A stretch of DNA of 64,000 nt from Cellvibrio sp. (GTDB lineage: Bacteria; Pseudomonadota; Gammaproteobacteria; Pseudomonadales; Cellvibrionaceae). This document shows, in pieces, positions 1-7,934 of this stretch; position 1 is the first letter of the stretch, and the number at the start of each line of letters is the position of its first letter. The DNA lies in the NCBI GenBank assembly GCA_016712405.1, contig JADJRD010000002.1:124001-188000 (forward strand). The letters run 5' to 3'. The notes beneath the pieces are model-generated. The model was not told the origin of the DNA. It saw only the letters and a list, made by a program, of their open reading frames with translations, and did no database searches. The translations under genes and the position numbers were made by a program.

Positions 1-1007
1 TCGCCTTTTTCCCACTTCAAGACTTTGCCGGCGAGATGCACACCAGCCAATTTTCCGGATATTGACGCGATTAATAAAACACCTGCAACGATAAATACGG
101 CTGTGCCGCCCAACTCCCAATTGGTGCGCAAGCCCGTACTCAAGAAGAACACGGGCATGATGATCATCAAAACGAAATGGCGAAGCTTGTCCATATCCTC
201 TTGATTAAACCATTCAGCATCCATCACCGCACCTGCGAGGAACGCACCTACCATGAAGTGCAGGCCGGCCCAGTCAGCTGCCAGCCCGCAGAAAGCCAAC
301 CAAATAAATCCGGCATACCAGCGGTCGCGCTCTTCAATGGCCATCATCAGTTTGCGGAACAAATAGCTTGATAGCGCAAAAGCCACAAGAAACATTCCCT
401 GACGGCTCACTCGTTCCCAGTCCAAGAGGATTAACGCTAATACGCCCCAAATCGCAATATCATCCAAGCTGGCATAGCGTAAAATACGCTGGCCAATGGG
501 TTGTCGAAGAATGTTCAGCTTTTCCATCAGCAAAATTAATATTGGCAAAGCGGTGACAGCGCACGACATGCCAATGCCTAAAATAAATTGCCAGGTCATG
601 CCTTTTGACCCCATCCATCCGTCGCTGAACATCAGCATTCCAGCACCGGCGATGCAGCCAAATAAGAGAGGAGTTCCCAATGCCAAGCCGGCGGTGATTC
701 CGCTTTCGCGTTTATATTCCCAGGTTTTTTTCAGATCGAGCTCAATACCGGCAATCCAAACGAAAATCATCACCGCCCACCAAGCTATGCCATTTAAGGA
801 CTGAATAACCTGAGGGTTAAATACGAATTGGTAATACTCAGGGAAGGCTGCGCCCAATACACCAGGCCCTAATAAGATGCCCCCTACAATCTGCACAACA
901 ACCAAGGGAGCCCAGTAATCGGTTTTAAACAAGCGCCAGATCAAGTAAGGCAGGCTGAAAATAATCAGCATGGCGATCAGAAAAATTTCGGTGGTGGTCA
1001 TGTGCAT
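1..1007 (-). CDS. CPA2-type monovalent cation:proton antiporter (partial, runs off left edge)
   Basis: The reverse strand is open from an ATG at 1007 to the window edge, giving about 335 residues of a very hydrophobic protein that begins MHMTTEIFLIAMLIIF. It has repeated membrane segments and the conserved core SLDDIAIWGVLALILL, the acidic ion-binding stretch typical of Kef/NapA-like CPA2 antiporters. A second conserved segment reads HFMVGAFLAGAVM. Family members exchange Na+ or K+ for H+ at the inner membrane. The C-terminus, where a TrkA-N or other regulatory domain might lie, is outside the window, so Kef-type (glutathione-gated) and simple Na+/H+ antiporters cannot be told apart. It is divergent from glnA with a 359-bp gap. 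Confidence 0.85.
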   Translation of the reverse strand, partial: MHMTTTEIFLIAMLIIFSLPYLIWRLFKTDYWAPLVVVQIVGGILLGPGVLGAAFPEYYQFVFNPQVIQSLNGIAWWAVMIFVWIAGIELDLKKTWEYKRESGITAGLALGTPLLFGCIAGAGMLMFSDGWMGSKGMTWQFILGIGMSCAVTALPILILLMEKLNILRQPIGQRILRYASLDDIAIWGVLALILLDWERVSRQGMFLVAFALSSYLFRKLMMAIEERDRWYAGFIWLAFCGLAADWAGLHFMVGAFLAGAVMDAEWFNQEDMDKLRHFVLMIIMPVFFLSTGLRTNWELGGTAVFIVAGVLLIASISGKLAGVHLAGKVLKWEKG

Positions 1008-1140
1008 AAAACAACTTATTTTTCAAAAGCCAGGCTTTTTACAGGGAGGCGGGTTAATCAATCAATCTTGTTTCGATAATATTTAACTATTGATTTTTCT
1101 GCAAACCAAGACTGGAATCATAATTGTCACAAAAATCGAT

Positions 1141-1157
1141 TGCACCAAATTAGTGCT
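1141..1157. promoter_or_regulatory. NtrC-binding site 1 upstream of glnA
   Basis: TGCACCAAATTAGTGCT is a near-perfect match to the NtrC dyad TGCACC-N5-GGTGCA. It is centred about 129 bp upstream of the start expected from the sigma-54 promoter at 1252-1267, close to the enhancer distance in front of enterobacterial glnA. Confidence 0.82.
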
Positions 1158-1171
1158 AATGCCCGCCAATA

Positions 1172-1188
1172 TGCGCTATTGCGGTGCT
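1172..1188. promoter_or_regulatory. NtrC-binding site 2 upstream of glnA
   Basis: TGCGCTATTGCGGTGCT is a second NtrC-type dyad with one perfect half-site (GGTGC). Its centre lies 31 bp, about three helical turns, from site 1. That is the same-face spacing needed for cooperative binding of NtrC dimers. Confidence 0.7.
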
Positions 1189-1251
1189 AGTGTTTTTTTG
1201 TGGGTATTTACACGGGCTTATTTATCAATGCCTGTTGCTATTTTTAGTGGA

Positions 1252-1267
1252 TGGCATATATTTTGCC
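1252..1267 (+). promoter_or_regulatory. Sigma-54 promoter of glnA
   Basis: TGGCATATATTTTGCC carries the diagnostic GG-N10-GC spacing, with a -24 element TGGCAT and a -12 element TTGCC. Transcription should start near 1278, leaving a leader of about 90 nt before the glnA ATG. With the two NtrC dyads upstream it forms a complete nitrogen-regulated promoter. Confidence 0.82.
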
Positions 1268-1366
1268 CCCTTTCTGACACTCGATCTCACACCCTCATCG
1301 GTGAACTGTGGCTGAGAAAATTTCCTTAATCCCGTAGCTATAGCTATAACAACCAGGAGGCACTCC

Positions 1367-2767
1367 ATGTCTAAGACGTTAGACTTAATCAAGCAACACG
1401 AAGCTCGCTGGATCGACCTGCGCTTCACCGATACCAAAGGCAAAGAACAACACGTGACTTTCCCGTCATTCGTTGTTGATGACAAATTCTTTGTTGAAGG
1501 CAAAATGTTCGACGGCTCTTCCATCGCTGGTTGGAAAGGCATTAACGAATCCGACATGATCCTGATGCCAGATGATTCAACTGCTGTATTAGACCCATTC
1601 TACGAAGAAGCTACCATCATTATTCGCTGTAACATCGTTGAGCCTTCAACTGGCCAAGGCTATGACCGCGACCCACGTTCTATCGGTTTGCGTGCTGAAG
1701 AATATTTGAAATCAACAGGCTTGGGCGACAAGGCTTTGTTTGGTCCAGAACCTGAATTCTTTATTTTTGATAGCGTTCACTTTAACAGCTCAATGGGCGG
1801 CGCATTCTACAAAATCAAATCTGAAGAAGCGGCATGGCAATCAGGTGATGATGTTGAAGGTAAACACGGCCACGCTCCACGCGTAAAAGGCGGTTACTTC
1901 CCGGTTGCTCCAATCGACTCATTACACGACATCCGTGGTGCTATGTGTAACGCGATGGAAGCTATGGGTCTGGAAATCGAAATCCATCACCACGAAGTTG
2001 CTAACGCTGGCCAATGTGAAATCGGTGTAGGCGCTAACACGCTGGTTAAGAAAGCGGACGAAGTACAGATCCTGAAATACTGCGTACACAACGTGGCTCA
2101 CCAATACGGTAAAACCGCTACCTTTATGCCGAAGCCTTTGATCGGTGATAACGGTTCAGGTATGCACGTTCACCAGTCATTCTCCAAGAATGGTGTAAAC
2201 CAATTCGCAGGTGATGCTTACGCTGGTTTGTCTGAAACTGCTCTCTACTACGTTGGCGGTATCATCAAGCACGCTAAAGCATTGAACGCTTTCTGTAATG
2301 CCTCTACCAACTCATACAAGCGTTTGGTTCCAGGCTTCGAAGCTCCTGTAATGTTGGCTTACTCTTCTCGTAACCGTTCTGCTTCAATCCGTATTCCTTA
2401 CGTGATCGGCGAAAAAGCAAAACGTATTGAAACTCGTTTCCCTGATCCAACTGCTAACCCTTACCTTTGCTTTGCTGCATTGTTGATGGCCGGTATTGAT
2501 GGTGTTCAGAACAAGATTCACCCAGGTGAGCCAGCCACTAAAGACTTGTATGACTTGGAGCCAGAAGAAGAAGCTCAAATCCCACAAGTTTGTGCCTCAT
2601 TGGAAGAAGCCTTGCAACACTTGGAAGCCGACCATGAGTTCTTAACTCGCGGTGGCGTATTCAGCAAAGACTTTATCGAGTCTTACATTGAGCTGAAAAA
2701 ACAAGATATCCAACGCGTCAACATGACTCCACACCCTGTAGAGTTCGAGTTGTATTACAGCGTGTAA
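1367..2767 (+). CDS. glnA: Type I glutamine synthetase
   Basis: A 466-residue protein that is collinear with GSI-beta glutamine synthetases (E. coli has 468-469 residues). The enzyme is a cytoplasmic dodecamer that makes glutamine from glutamate, ammonia and ATP, and is the main ammonium-assimilation step. Visible hallmarks are the N-terminal MFDGSSIAGWKGINESDM, the glutamate/metal region GPEPEFFIFD, the ATP-binding stretch GDNGSGMHVHQS and NRSASIRIP. The segment KDLYDLEPEEEAQIPQV contains the tyrosine that is adenylylated by GlnE, so covalent control is expected. The ATG follows an AGGAGG ribosome site. Upstream are paired NtrC sites and a sigma-54 promoter, and a terminator follows directly. 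Confidence 0.97.
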   Translation: MSKTLDLIKQHEARWIDLRFTDTKGKEQHVTFPSFVVDDKFFVEGKMFDGSSIAGWKGINESDMILMPDDSTAVLDPFYEEATIIIRCNIVEPSTGQGYDRDPRSIGLRAEEYLKSTGLGDKALFGPEPEFFIFDSVHFNSSMGGAFYKIKSEEAAWQSGDDVEGKHGHAPRVKGGYFPVAPIDSLHDIRGAMCNAMEAMGLEIEIHHHEVANAGQCEIGVGANTLVKKADEVQILKYCVHNVAHQYGKTATFMPKPLIGDNGSGMHVHQSFSKNGVNQFAGDAYAGLSETALYYVGGIIKHAKALNAFCNASTNSYKRLVPGFEAPVMLAYSSRNRSASIRIPYVIGEKAKRIETRFPDPTANPYLCFAALLMAGIDGVQNKIHPGEPATKDLYDLEPEEEAQIPQVCASLEEALQHLEADHEFLTRGGVFSKDFIESYIELKKQDIQRVNMTPHPVEFELYYSV

Positions 2768-2784
2768 TGTCCGTGTTTGAGTGG

Positions 2785-2819
2785 AAAAAGCCCGTACAGC
2801 AATGTGCGGGCTTTTTCTT
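2785..2819 (+). terminator. Rho-independent terminator of glnA
   Basis: AAAAAGCCCG pairs with CGGGCTTTTT across a 12-nt loop and ends in a T-tract, 17 bp after the glnA stop. Confidence 0.9.
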
Positions 2820-2868
2820 TTGCGCAATCAGAGGTAATCTCAAGAAATCTTTGGATAGGAGTTTTTCT

Positions 2869-3378
2869 ATGTGTAGATTTTTGCTGGTTCTCTGGTGTGT
2901 TTTCATCACTACAGGTGCGTTTGCCCAAGTCTACAAAACCCTAGATAAAGATGGCAATGTGGTCTATTCGGATACACCTCCCAATGAACAGGCTCAAGCG
3001 GTTGAGCTGAAAGAAATTACCACCATGCCGGCAGATGTACCAAGGGAGTCATCCCGCTATACACCTCAAGATAATGACGCAGTCTCCTACCAGGTCGATA
3101 TTGTCAGCCCGCGAAACGAAGTGGTTATTCCTCCAGGGCAAAGGGATCTGGCGGTTGCGATCAGTTTGAATCCCTCTTTGCAGCAGGATCATCTGATTAC
3201 TTACTACATCGATGGTGAGCTGATCCAGGAAACCCAATCCACCAGCATAGTGATACAAGATCCGCCAAGGGGAGGTCGAACCTTAACGGTGGAGGTTATC
3301 AATCAGCAGGGGGATGTGTTGGGCGCATCCCAGCCATTGACCGTAAATGTTATCCGTACCATTAACAGGGCTCATTAA
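2869..3378 (+). CDS. Exported DUF4124-domain protein
   Basis: A 169-residue protein starting at the ATG at 2869, after TAGGAG. An upstream in-frame start at 2767 is unlikely because it would run through the glnA terminator. The N-terminus MCRFLLVLWCVFITTGAFAQ is a clear signal peptide cut after AFA. Next comes the DUF4124 motif (YKTLDKDGNVVYSDTPP), a short beta-rich domain common in gammaproteobacterial envelope proteins, and then a beta-sandwich-like C-terminal half. DUF4124 genes often sit between glnA and ntrB in this group. The molecular function is unknown. Confidence 0.85.
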   Translation: MCRFLLVLWCVFITTGAFAQVYKTLDKDGNVVYSDTPPNEQAQAVELKEITTMPADVPRESSRYTPQDNDAVSYQVDIVSPRNEVVIPPGQRDLAVAISLNPSLQQDHLITYYIDGELIQETQSTSIVIQDPPRGGRTLTVEVINQQGDVLGASQPLTVNVIRTINRAH

Positions 3379-3414
3379 CCAGTGCTTTGACAGCGAGTTC
3401 GGATTCTATAAGCT

Positions 3415-3431
3415 GGCGCCATTTTGGTGCA
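3415..3431. promoter_or_regulatory. NtrC-binding site upstream of ntrB
   Basis: GGCGCCATTTTGGTGCA fits the NtrC dyad (GCRCC-N5-GGTGC) with one perfect half-site. It is centred about 106 bp upstream of the start predicted from the sigma-54-like element at 3503-3518, suggesting autoregulation of ntrBC. Confidence 0.6.
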
Positions 3432-3502
3432 TATCATTTGTTGAATGGATAAAAAGTTCGCCCTAAACATTGATGTTGCAGCGTTTTTGCTCAAGAGGAA
3501 GT

Positions 3503-3518
3503 TGGTTTGCTTTTTGCA
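3503..3518 (+). promoter_or_regulatory. Possible sigma-54 promoter of ntrBC
   Basis: TGGTTTGCTTTTTGCA keeps the GG-N10-GC spacing and a good -12 element (TTGCA), but the -24 element TGGTTT is imperfect. Start expected near 3529, 36 nt ahead of the ntrB GTG. Confidence 0.45.
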
Positions 3519-3564
3519 TTTCTTGTCCTGCCTCGCAACAAGGCATTTTGGAGATCAATAAAGC

Positions 3565-4638
3565 GTGAGCCCGAGCGATATCTACAAATCTATTCTTGAT
3601 AGCCTGAACACTGCCATCGTTTTGGTGGATGCTGAGCTATTGTTGCGTCACATGAACCCCTCCGCAGAAGCCCTGTTGGCCATGAGCAACGATGGTTGCA
3701 TAGGTGAGCTGATCACGCATTTTTTCTACGAATCGGATGAAACCGAAAGGCAATTACGTAAGGCGGCGGCACAAGGCAATCACTACACCAAGCGCCATGC
3801 TACTTGGCAACTGCCTAACTCCAAAAGTATTACGGTGGACTACACCATTACGCCCTTTGGTGATCACGAAGGTTTGATTATTGAAATTCAGCCTATGGAT
3901 AGACTCTTGCGTATTTCTCGCGAAGAGATGATGACCAATTCGCACGAAACTACACGCAATTTAATTCGTGGCATGGCACACGAAATTAAAAATCCATTGG
4001 GTGGTATTCGGGGCGCTGCACAATTGCTGGCGCGTGAATTACCGGATGAAAGTTTATCTGAATATACCAATGTGATTATCGATGAGGCGGATCGACTGCG
4101 AAATCTGGTTGATCGCATGTTGGGCCCAAATCAATTACCCAAATGGCAGTCATTAAATATTCACGAATCGATTGAGCGCGTTGTAAGCATTATTCGCGCA
4201 GAAAGTCGCGACAAATTAAAACTGGTTCGCGATTACGACCCCAGTATTCCCAACTTACAAGGCGACAAGGAGATGCTGATACAGGCCTTGTTAAATATTG
4301 TACGTAATGCCATGCAGGCATTAATAGAATCAGAAACAGCGAATGCAATTATTCAAATAAAAACGCGTATTCAGCGTCATTACACCATAGGTCGCAAACA
4401 TCATCCGTTAGTGTGTCGCGTTGATGTCATCGATAATGGCCCTGGTATTCCGCAAGACATGATTGAACATATTTTTTATCCCATGATTTCTGGCCGCGCT
4501 GAAGGTACAGGCTTGGGGCTCACCATTTCACAACATTTGATTCATCAGCATAACGGCCTGATTGAATGCCGCAGTGAACCGGGTCAAACACGTTTTTCAC
4601 TTTATTTGCCAATGGAAAGTCACCATGCAGAAAGCTAA
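3565..4638 (+). CDS. glnL: Nitrogen regulation sensor kinase NtrB (NRII)
   Basis: A 357-residue soluble histidine kinase starting at GTG, with GGAG about 12 bp upstream. Order: N-terminal PAS domain (about residues 5-115, opening SPSDIYKSILDSLNTAIVLVD), a dimerisation/phosphoacceptor domain with the H-box MAHEIKNPLGGIRGAAQLL (His near 139), then the ATPase domain with an N-box (NIVRNAMQAL) and G-boxes (DNGPGIP, EGTGLGLTIS). NtrB phosphorylates NtrC under nitrogen limitation and dephosphorylates it when bound by PII. Its end overlaps the start of ntrC by 14 bp, so the two are translationally coupled. An NtrC-type site and a possible sigma-54 promoter lie upstream. Confidence 0.94.
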   Translation: MSPSDIYKSILDSLNTAIVLVDAELLLRHMNPSAEALLAMSNDGCIGELITHFFYESDETERQLRKAAAQGNHYTKRHATWQLPNSKSITVDYTITPFGDHEGLIIEIQPMDRLLRISREEMMTNSHETTRNLIRGMAHEIKNPLGGIRGAAQLLARELPDESLSEYTNVIIDEADRLRNLVDRMLGPNQLPKWQSLNIHESIERVVSIIRAESRDKLKLVRDYDPSIPNLQGDKEMLIQALLNIVRNAMQALIESETANAIIQIKTRIQRHYTIGRKHHPLVCRVDVIDNGPGIPQDMIEHIFYPMISGRAEGTGLGLTISQHLIHQHNGLIECRSEPGQTRFSLYLPMESHHAES

Positions 4639-6059
4639 CAAAGTTTGGATTATCGACGATGATCGTTCAATTCGCTGGGTGTTGGAAAAAGCCTTGCAGC
4701 AGGCGAATATTGAAACGCGTGTTTTTGAGACGGGCGATAGCGCATTGAATCAAATTAATCGCGATACGCCTGATGCCATTATCAGTGATATTCGTATGCC
4801 CGGTATTGATGGATTGGCATTGCTGAGTAACCTACATGCCAATCATCCGCAAATTCCGATCATCATCATGACAGCACATTCTGATCTGGATAGCGCAGTG
4901 GCCGCTTATCAAGGGGGTGCATTTGAGTATTTACCAAAACCTTTTGACGTGGATGATGCTGTTGCCGTAACACAGCGCGCATTGGCACATGCGCAAGAAC
5001 AAAAACATCAACAAAACAAACAAGTAGATGATGTTGATGCACACACGGAAATTATTGGTGAAGCCCCTGCGATGCAAGAAGTGTTTCGCGCAATTGGTCG
5101 TTTATCGCAATCGAATATTACGGTGTTAATTAATGGTCAATCAGGAACAGGAAAAGAATTGGTTGCTCGCGCATTACATCGTCATAGTCCGCGCCGCAAT
5201 GGCCCTTTTATCGCATTAAATATGGCGGCCATTCCAAAAGATTTAATGGAGTCTGAATTATTTGGTCATGAAAAAGGTGCCTTTACCGGTGCTGCAGCAC
5301 AACGTCAAGGTCGATTCGAACAAGCCAATGGTGGTTCATTATTTTTAGATGAAATTGGTGATATGCCCGCAGAAACACAAACACGTTTGTTGCGTGTGTT
5401 AGCGGATGGAGAATTTTATCGTGTGGGTGGTCACACCTGTGAATGTCGATGTACGCATCATTGCCGCCACCCATCAAAATTTGGAAACGCTGGTTGCGGA
5501 TAATCGATTCCGTGAAGATTTATTTCATCGCTTGAATGTGATTCGAATTCACATTCCGAAATTGGCGAATCGTCGGGAAGATATTCCCAAGCTGGCGAGA
5601 TTTTTCTTGCACAAAGCCGCCAATGAATTAAATGTAGACACGAAAATATTATTGTCTGAAACAGAAGAATTTTTGTGTTCTTTACCTTGGCCGGGCAATG
5701 TTCGTCAGTTGGAAAACACCTGTCGCTGGATTACGGTAATGGCCTCAGGGCGTGAAGTGCATGTACAGGACTTGCCGCCCGAATTGCTGGAAACCAAAGA
5801 AACTTCCACTCCTGCTGATGATTGGGAAAAGGCGCTACGCCACTGGGCTGATATGGCCTTGGCTCGCGGGCATCATCAATTATTAAGTGAGGCAGTTCCA
5901 ACCTTTGAGCGTGCCTTGATTGAAACCGCCCTCAAATACACGGCAGGACGCAAGCGTGATGCCGCTAATTTACTGGGCTGGGGCCGCAATACCCTCACGC
6001 GCAAGCTGAAAGAATTAGGTATGGTGAGTGGGTCGGCTGACGACGAGGCTGACGAATAA
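4625..6059 (+). pseudogene. glnG: Nitrogen response regulator NtrC (NRI), interrupted by a frameshift
   Basis: The sequence encodes a complete NtrC in two frames. Up to about 5434 it reads the receiver domain (phosphoacceptor near Asp55 in SDIRMPG), then the sigma-54 AAA+ domain with Walker A GQSGTGKE and the loop GAFTGA. From 5436 the next frame continues with PVNVDVRIIAATHQN, the sensor and arginine-finger part, and a Fis-type helix-turn-helix (RDAANLLGWGRNTLTRKLKE). The break falls in a CA run (TCACACCT, 5431-5438). Restoring one CA gives GGHTPVNVDV and a 478-residue protein, against 469 in E. coli. As written, translation stops at 5503 without DNA-binding or late ATPase motifs. Codon use is intact on both sides, so this is a very recent mutation or a sequencing error. 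Confidence 0.85.
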
Positions 6060-6240
6060 CTCACTAAACAGAACTTTTTCTATCCAAAGAGGCAAGATTT
6101 AGAACTGCTGTCTATACTCAGAAAACTGGTAGGCGTCACCGTGTTGTTTTCATCGGGACAACTACAGACACACAGATCTGGTAAGCGGGCTAAATGCCAA
6201 AAAAAGTGCGGCTCTTCAAAAGGGCCCTTTGGGGGATAGA

Positions 6241-7731
6241 ATGGTTAAAAAGTCGTTACTCACAAAACTCATGATGGCCTTGACGGCTGCCATGATTCTA
6301 ATTGCTGCCGCGGTTGCTTTTACCAACTACCGCATGGCATCCAAAGCACAAGAAGCCAAACTCAACACCGAAATTGATGCCATGATTGAGCTGACCAATA
6401 GCTCTATTCTCGAGGCGGTTTTCGCTTATGACTTCCAGCAAATTGAAGCCATTGCCAAATCTTTGGTGGGGACCTCACTGGTCACTACAGTCAATGTGGT
6501 AGATCACCGGGGGCAGAAATTAGCGGCGGCTGAAGATGATGATAAAAGTGAGAATCAGATTACCCGCAAAGATGTGCCGATTGTCTATAACGGCAATACC
6601 ATAGGGACTTATACCCTGACATTTTCGACATCAGAATTACGATCAGCCTTATTCCAACAACTCAACACCAGCATTTTAACGGTGGTCGCTCTTTTGGCGG
6701 CCAGTTTGATTACGGTGTATTTTTTGATGCGCAGTTTGGTCTTGTCTCCTGTTTCAGAAGTCACCACATCGCTTCGTGCTATTGCTGATGGGGGTGGCGA
6801 TTTGACTCGTCGTTTATCGACAGAAAGTCACGACGAAATAGCCGAATTAGCGCACAACTTTAATCGGGTGATGGAACATATCGCAGGCATTATTCGCAAT
6901 GTAGTTCAGGTCAATGACAAGGTGCGCGTAAACGTCAATACCATGGGTGGTGCTACCGAAAACACAGTGAATTCTACATCACAACAATTGCGTGAAATCG
7001 AATTGGTTGCGGCTGCGGTAGAAGAGTTATCCGCATCGGCAAATGAAATTGCCCGCCATGCTAACGATACTGCCGAACGAACTAATGCCACCAGCGTATT
7101 AGTGGAAGAAGGTAATGAAATTGTGGCCATGTCTTTGGATAGAGTGAATCGATTAACCGATCAAATCGAATCGACGGCTCAAAAAATTCAGGTATTGAAA
7201 AACAATTCAGTCAACATTGGATCGGTCATGGAAGTGATTCGAACCATTGCAGAACAAACAAACTTGCTGGCTCTTAATGCCGCCATTGAAGCTGCGCGTG
7301 CTGGCGAACAAGGTCGCGGATTTGCTGTGGTAGCAGACGAAGTACGTTCGCTAGCGCAAAAAACCCGCACCTCTACAGAAGAAATTGAATCCATTATTGT
7401 TCAGTTACAACGTGCCGCCGATGAGGCGCACCAAGCAATGAATACCAGTACATCATCTGTCAAAGAAACCATTGATACGGCGGCAAAAGTTGGCGGCGCT
7501 TTGGAAAAAATTCGCACCAATATTCGCACTATTAATGACATGAACCACCAAATTGCGACAGCATCACACGAACAAAATACTGTGGCGAATGAAGTCAGCA
7601 AAAATATTACGGCCATTCATGGATTATCAGAGCGCGTTGCAGAAAATGCCCAAGTGGTTAATTCTGGAGGCAGCCAATTGATTCATGAAGTGGGCGAACT
7701 GAAAAAACAAATCGATACCTTTAAAGTCTAG
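6241..7731 (+). CDS. Methyl-accepting chemotaxis protein
   Basis: A 496-residue transmembrane chemoreceptor starting at ATG after GGGGGA; a TTG 12 bp upstream is the less likely start. Membrane helix 1 is at about residues 5-28 and helix 2 at about 145-168. Between them is a small periplasmic sensor of about 115 residues. A HAMP domain (LSPVSEVTTSLRAIADGGGDL) follows, then the long cytoplasmic coiled coil. The signalling tip EQTNLLALNAAIEAARAGEQ and GRGFAVVADEVRSLAQKT (about residues 336-374) is canonical and would contact CheA and CheW. No C-terminal CheR-docking pentapeptide is visible. The ligand is unknown. It is a single gene between ntrC and fadE, and the palindrome AAAGGGCCCTTT lies just before its ribosome site. 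Confidence 0.93.
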   Translation: MVKKSLLTKLMMALTAAMILIAAAVAFTNYRMASKAQEAKLNTEIDAMIELTNSSILEAVFAYDFQQIEAIAKSLVGTSLVTTVNVVDHRGQKLAAAEDDDKSENQITRKDVPIVYNGNTIGTYTLTFSTSELRSALFQQLNTSILTVVALLAASLITVYFLMRSLVLSPVSEVTTSLRAIADGGGDLTRRLSTESHDEIAELAHNFNRVMEHIAGIIRNVVQVNDKVRVNVNTMGGATENTVNSTSQQLREIELVAAAVEELSASANEIARHANDTAERTNATSVLVEEGNEIVAMSLDRVNRLTDQIESTAQKIQVLKNNSVNIGSVMEVIRTIAEQTNLLALNAAIEAARAGEQGRGFAVVADEVRSLAQKTRTSTEEIESIIVQLQRAADEAHQAMNTSTSSVKETIDTAAKVGGALEKIRTNIRTINDMNHQIATASHEQNTVANEVSKNITAIHGLSERVAENAQVVNSGGSQLIHEVGELKKQIDTFKV

Positions 7732-7805
7732 TTGTAAGCTAAACCTTGTTTTTGTGGTAAGTGTGTAGTGCTGTAAGTGTTGTATTTTTTCATGATCCTC
7801 CCTTG

Positions 7806-7830
7806 ATCCCGGCTTGTCCGGGATTTTTTA
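7806..7830 (+). terminator. Rho-independent terminator after the MCP gene
   Basis: ATCCCGG pairs with CCGGGAT across CTTGT, followed by a run of T. Confidence 0.8.
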
Positions 7831-7934
7831 TTTTTGAGTTGGCAGTGAACTTCATACACAATTTTGTGGAATAAGCTAAGGTTAATAGTGAATGCGGGTG
7901 ATACTCTGCCTGTTGGACGCTTAAGGAGATTCCT

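Noticed and set aside
1090..1329. 79-residue forward reading frame
   Set aside because: It overlaps both NtrC sites and the sigma-54 promoter of glnA.
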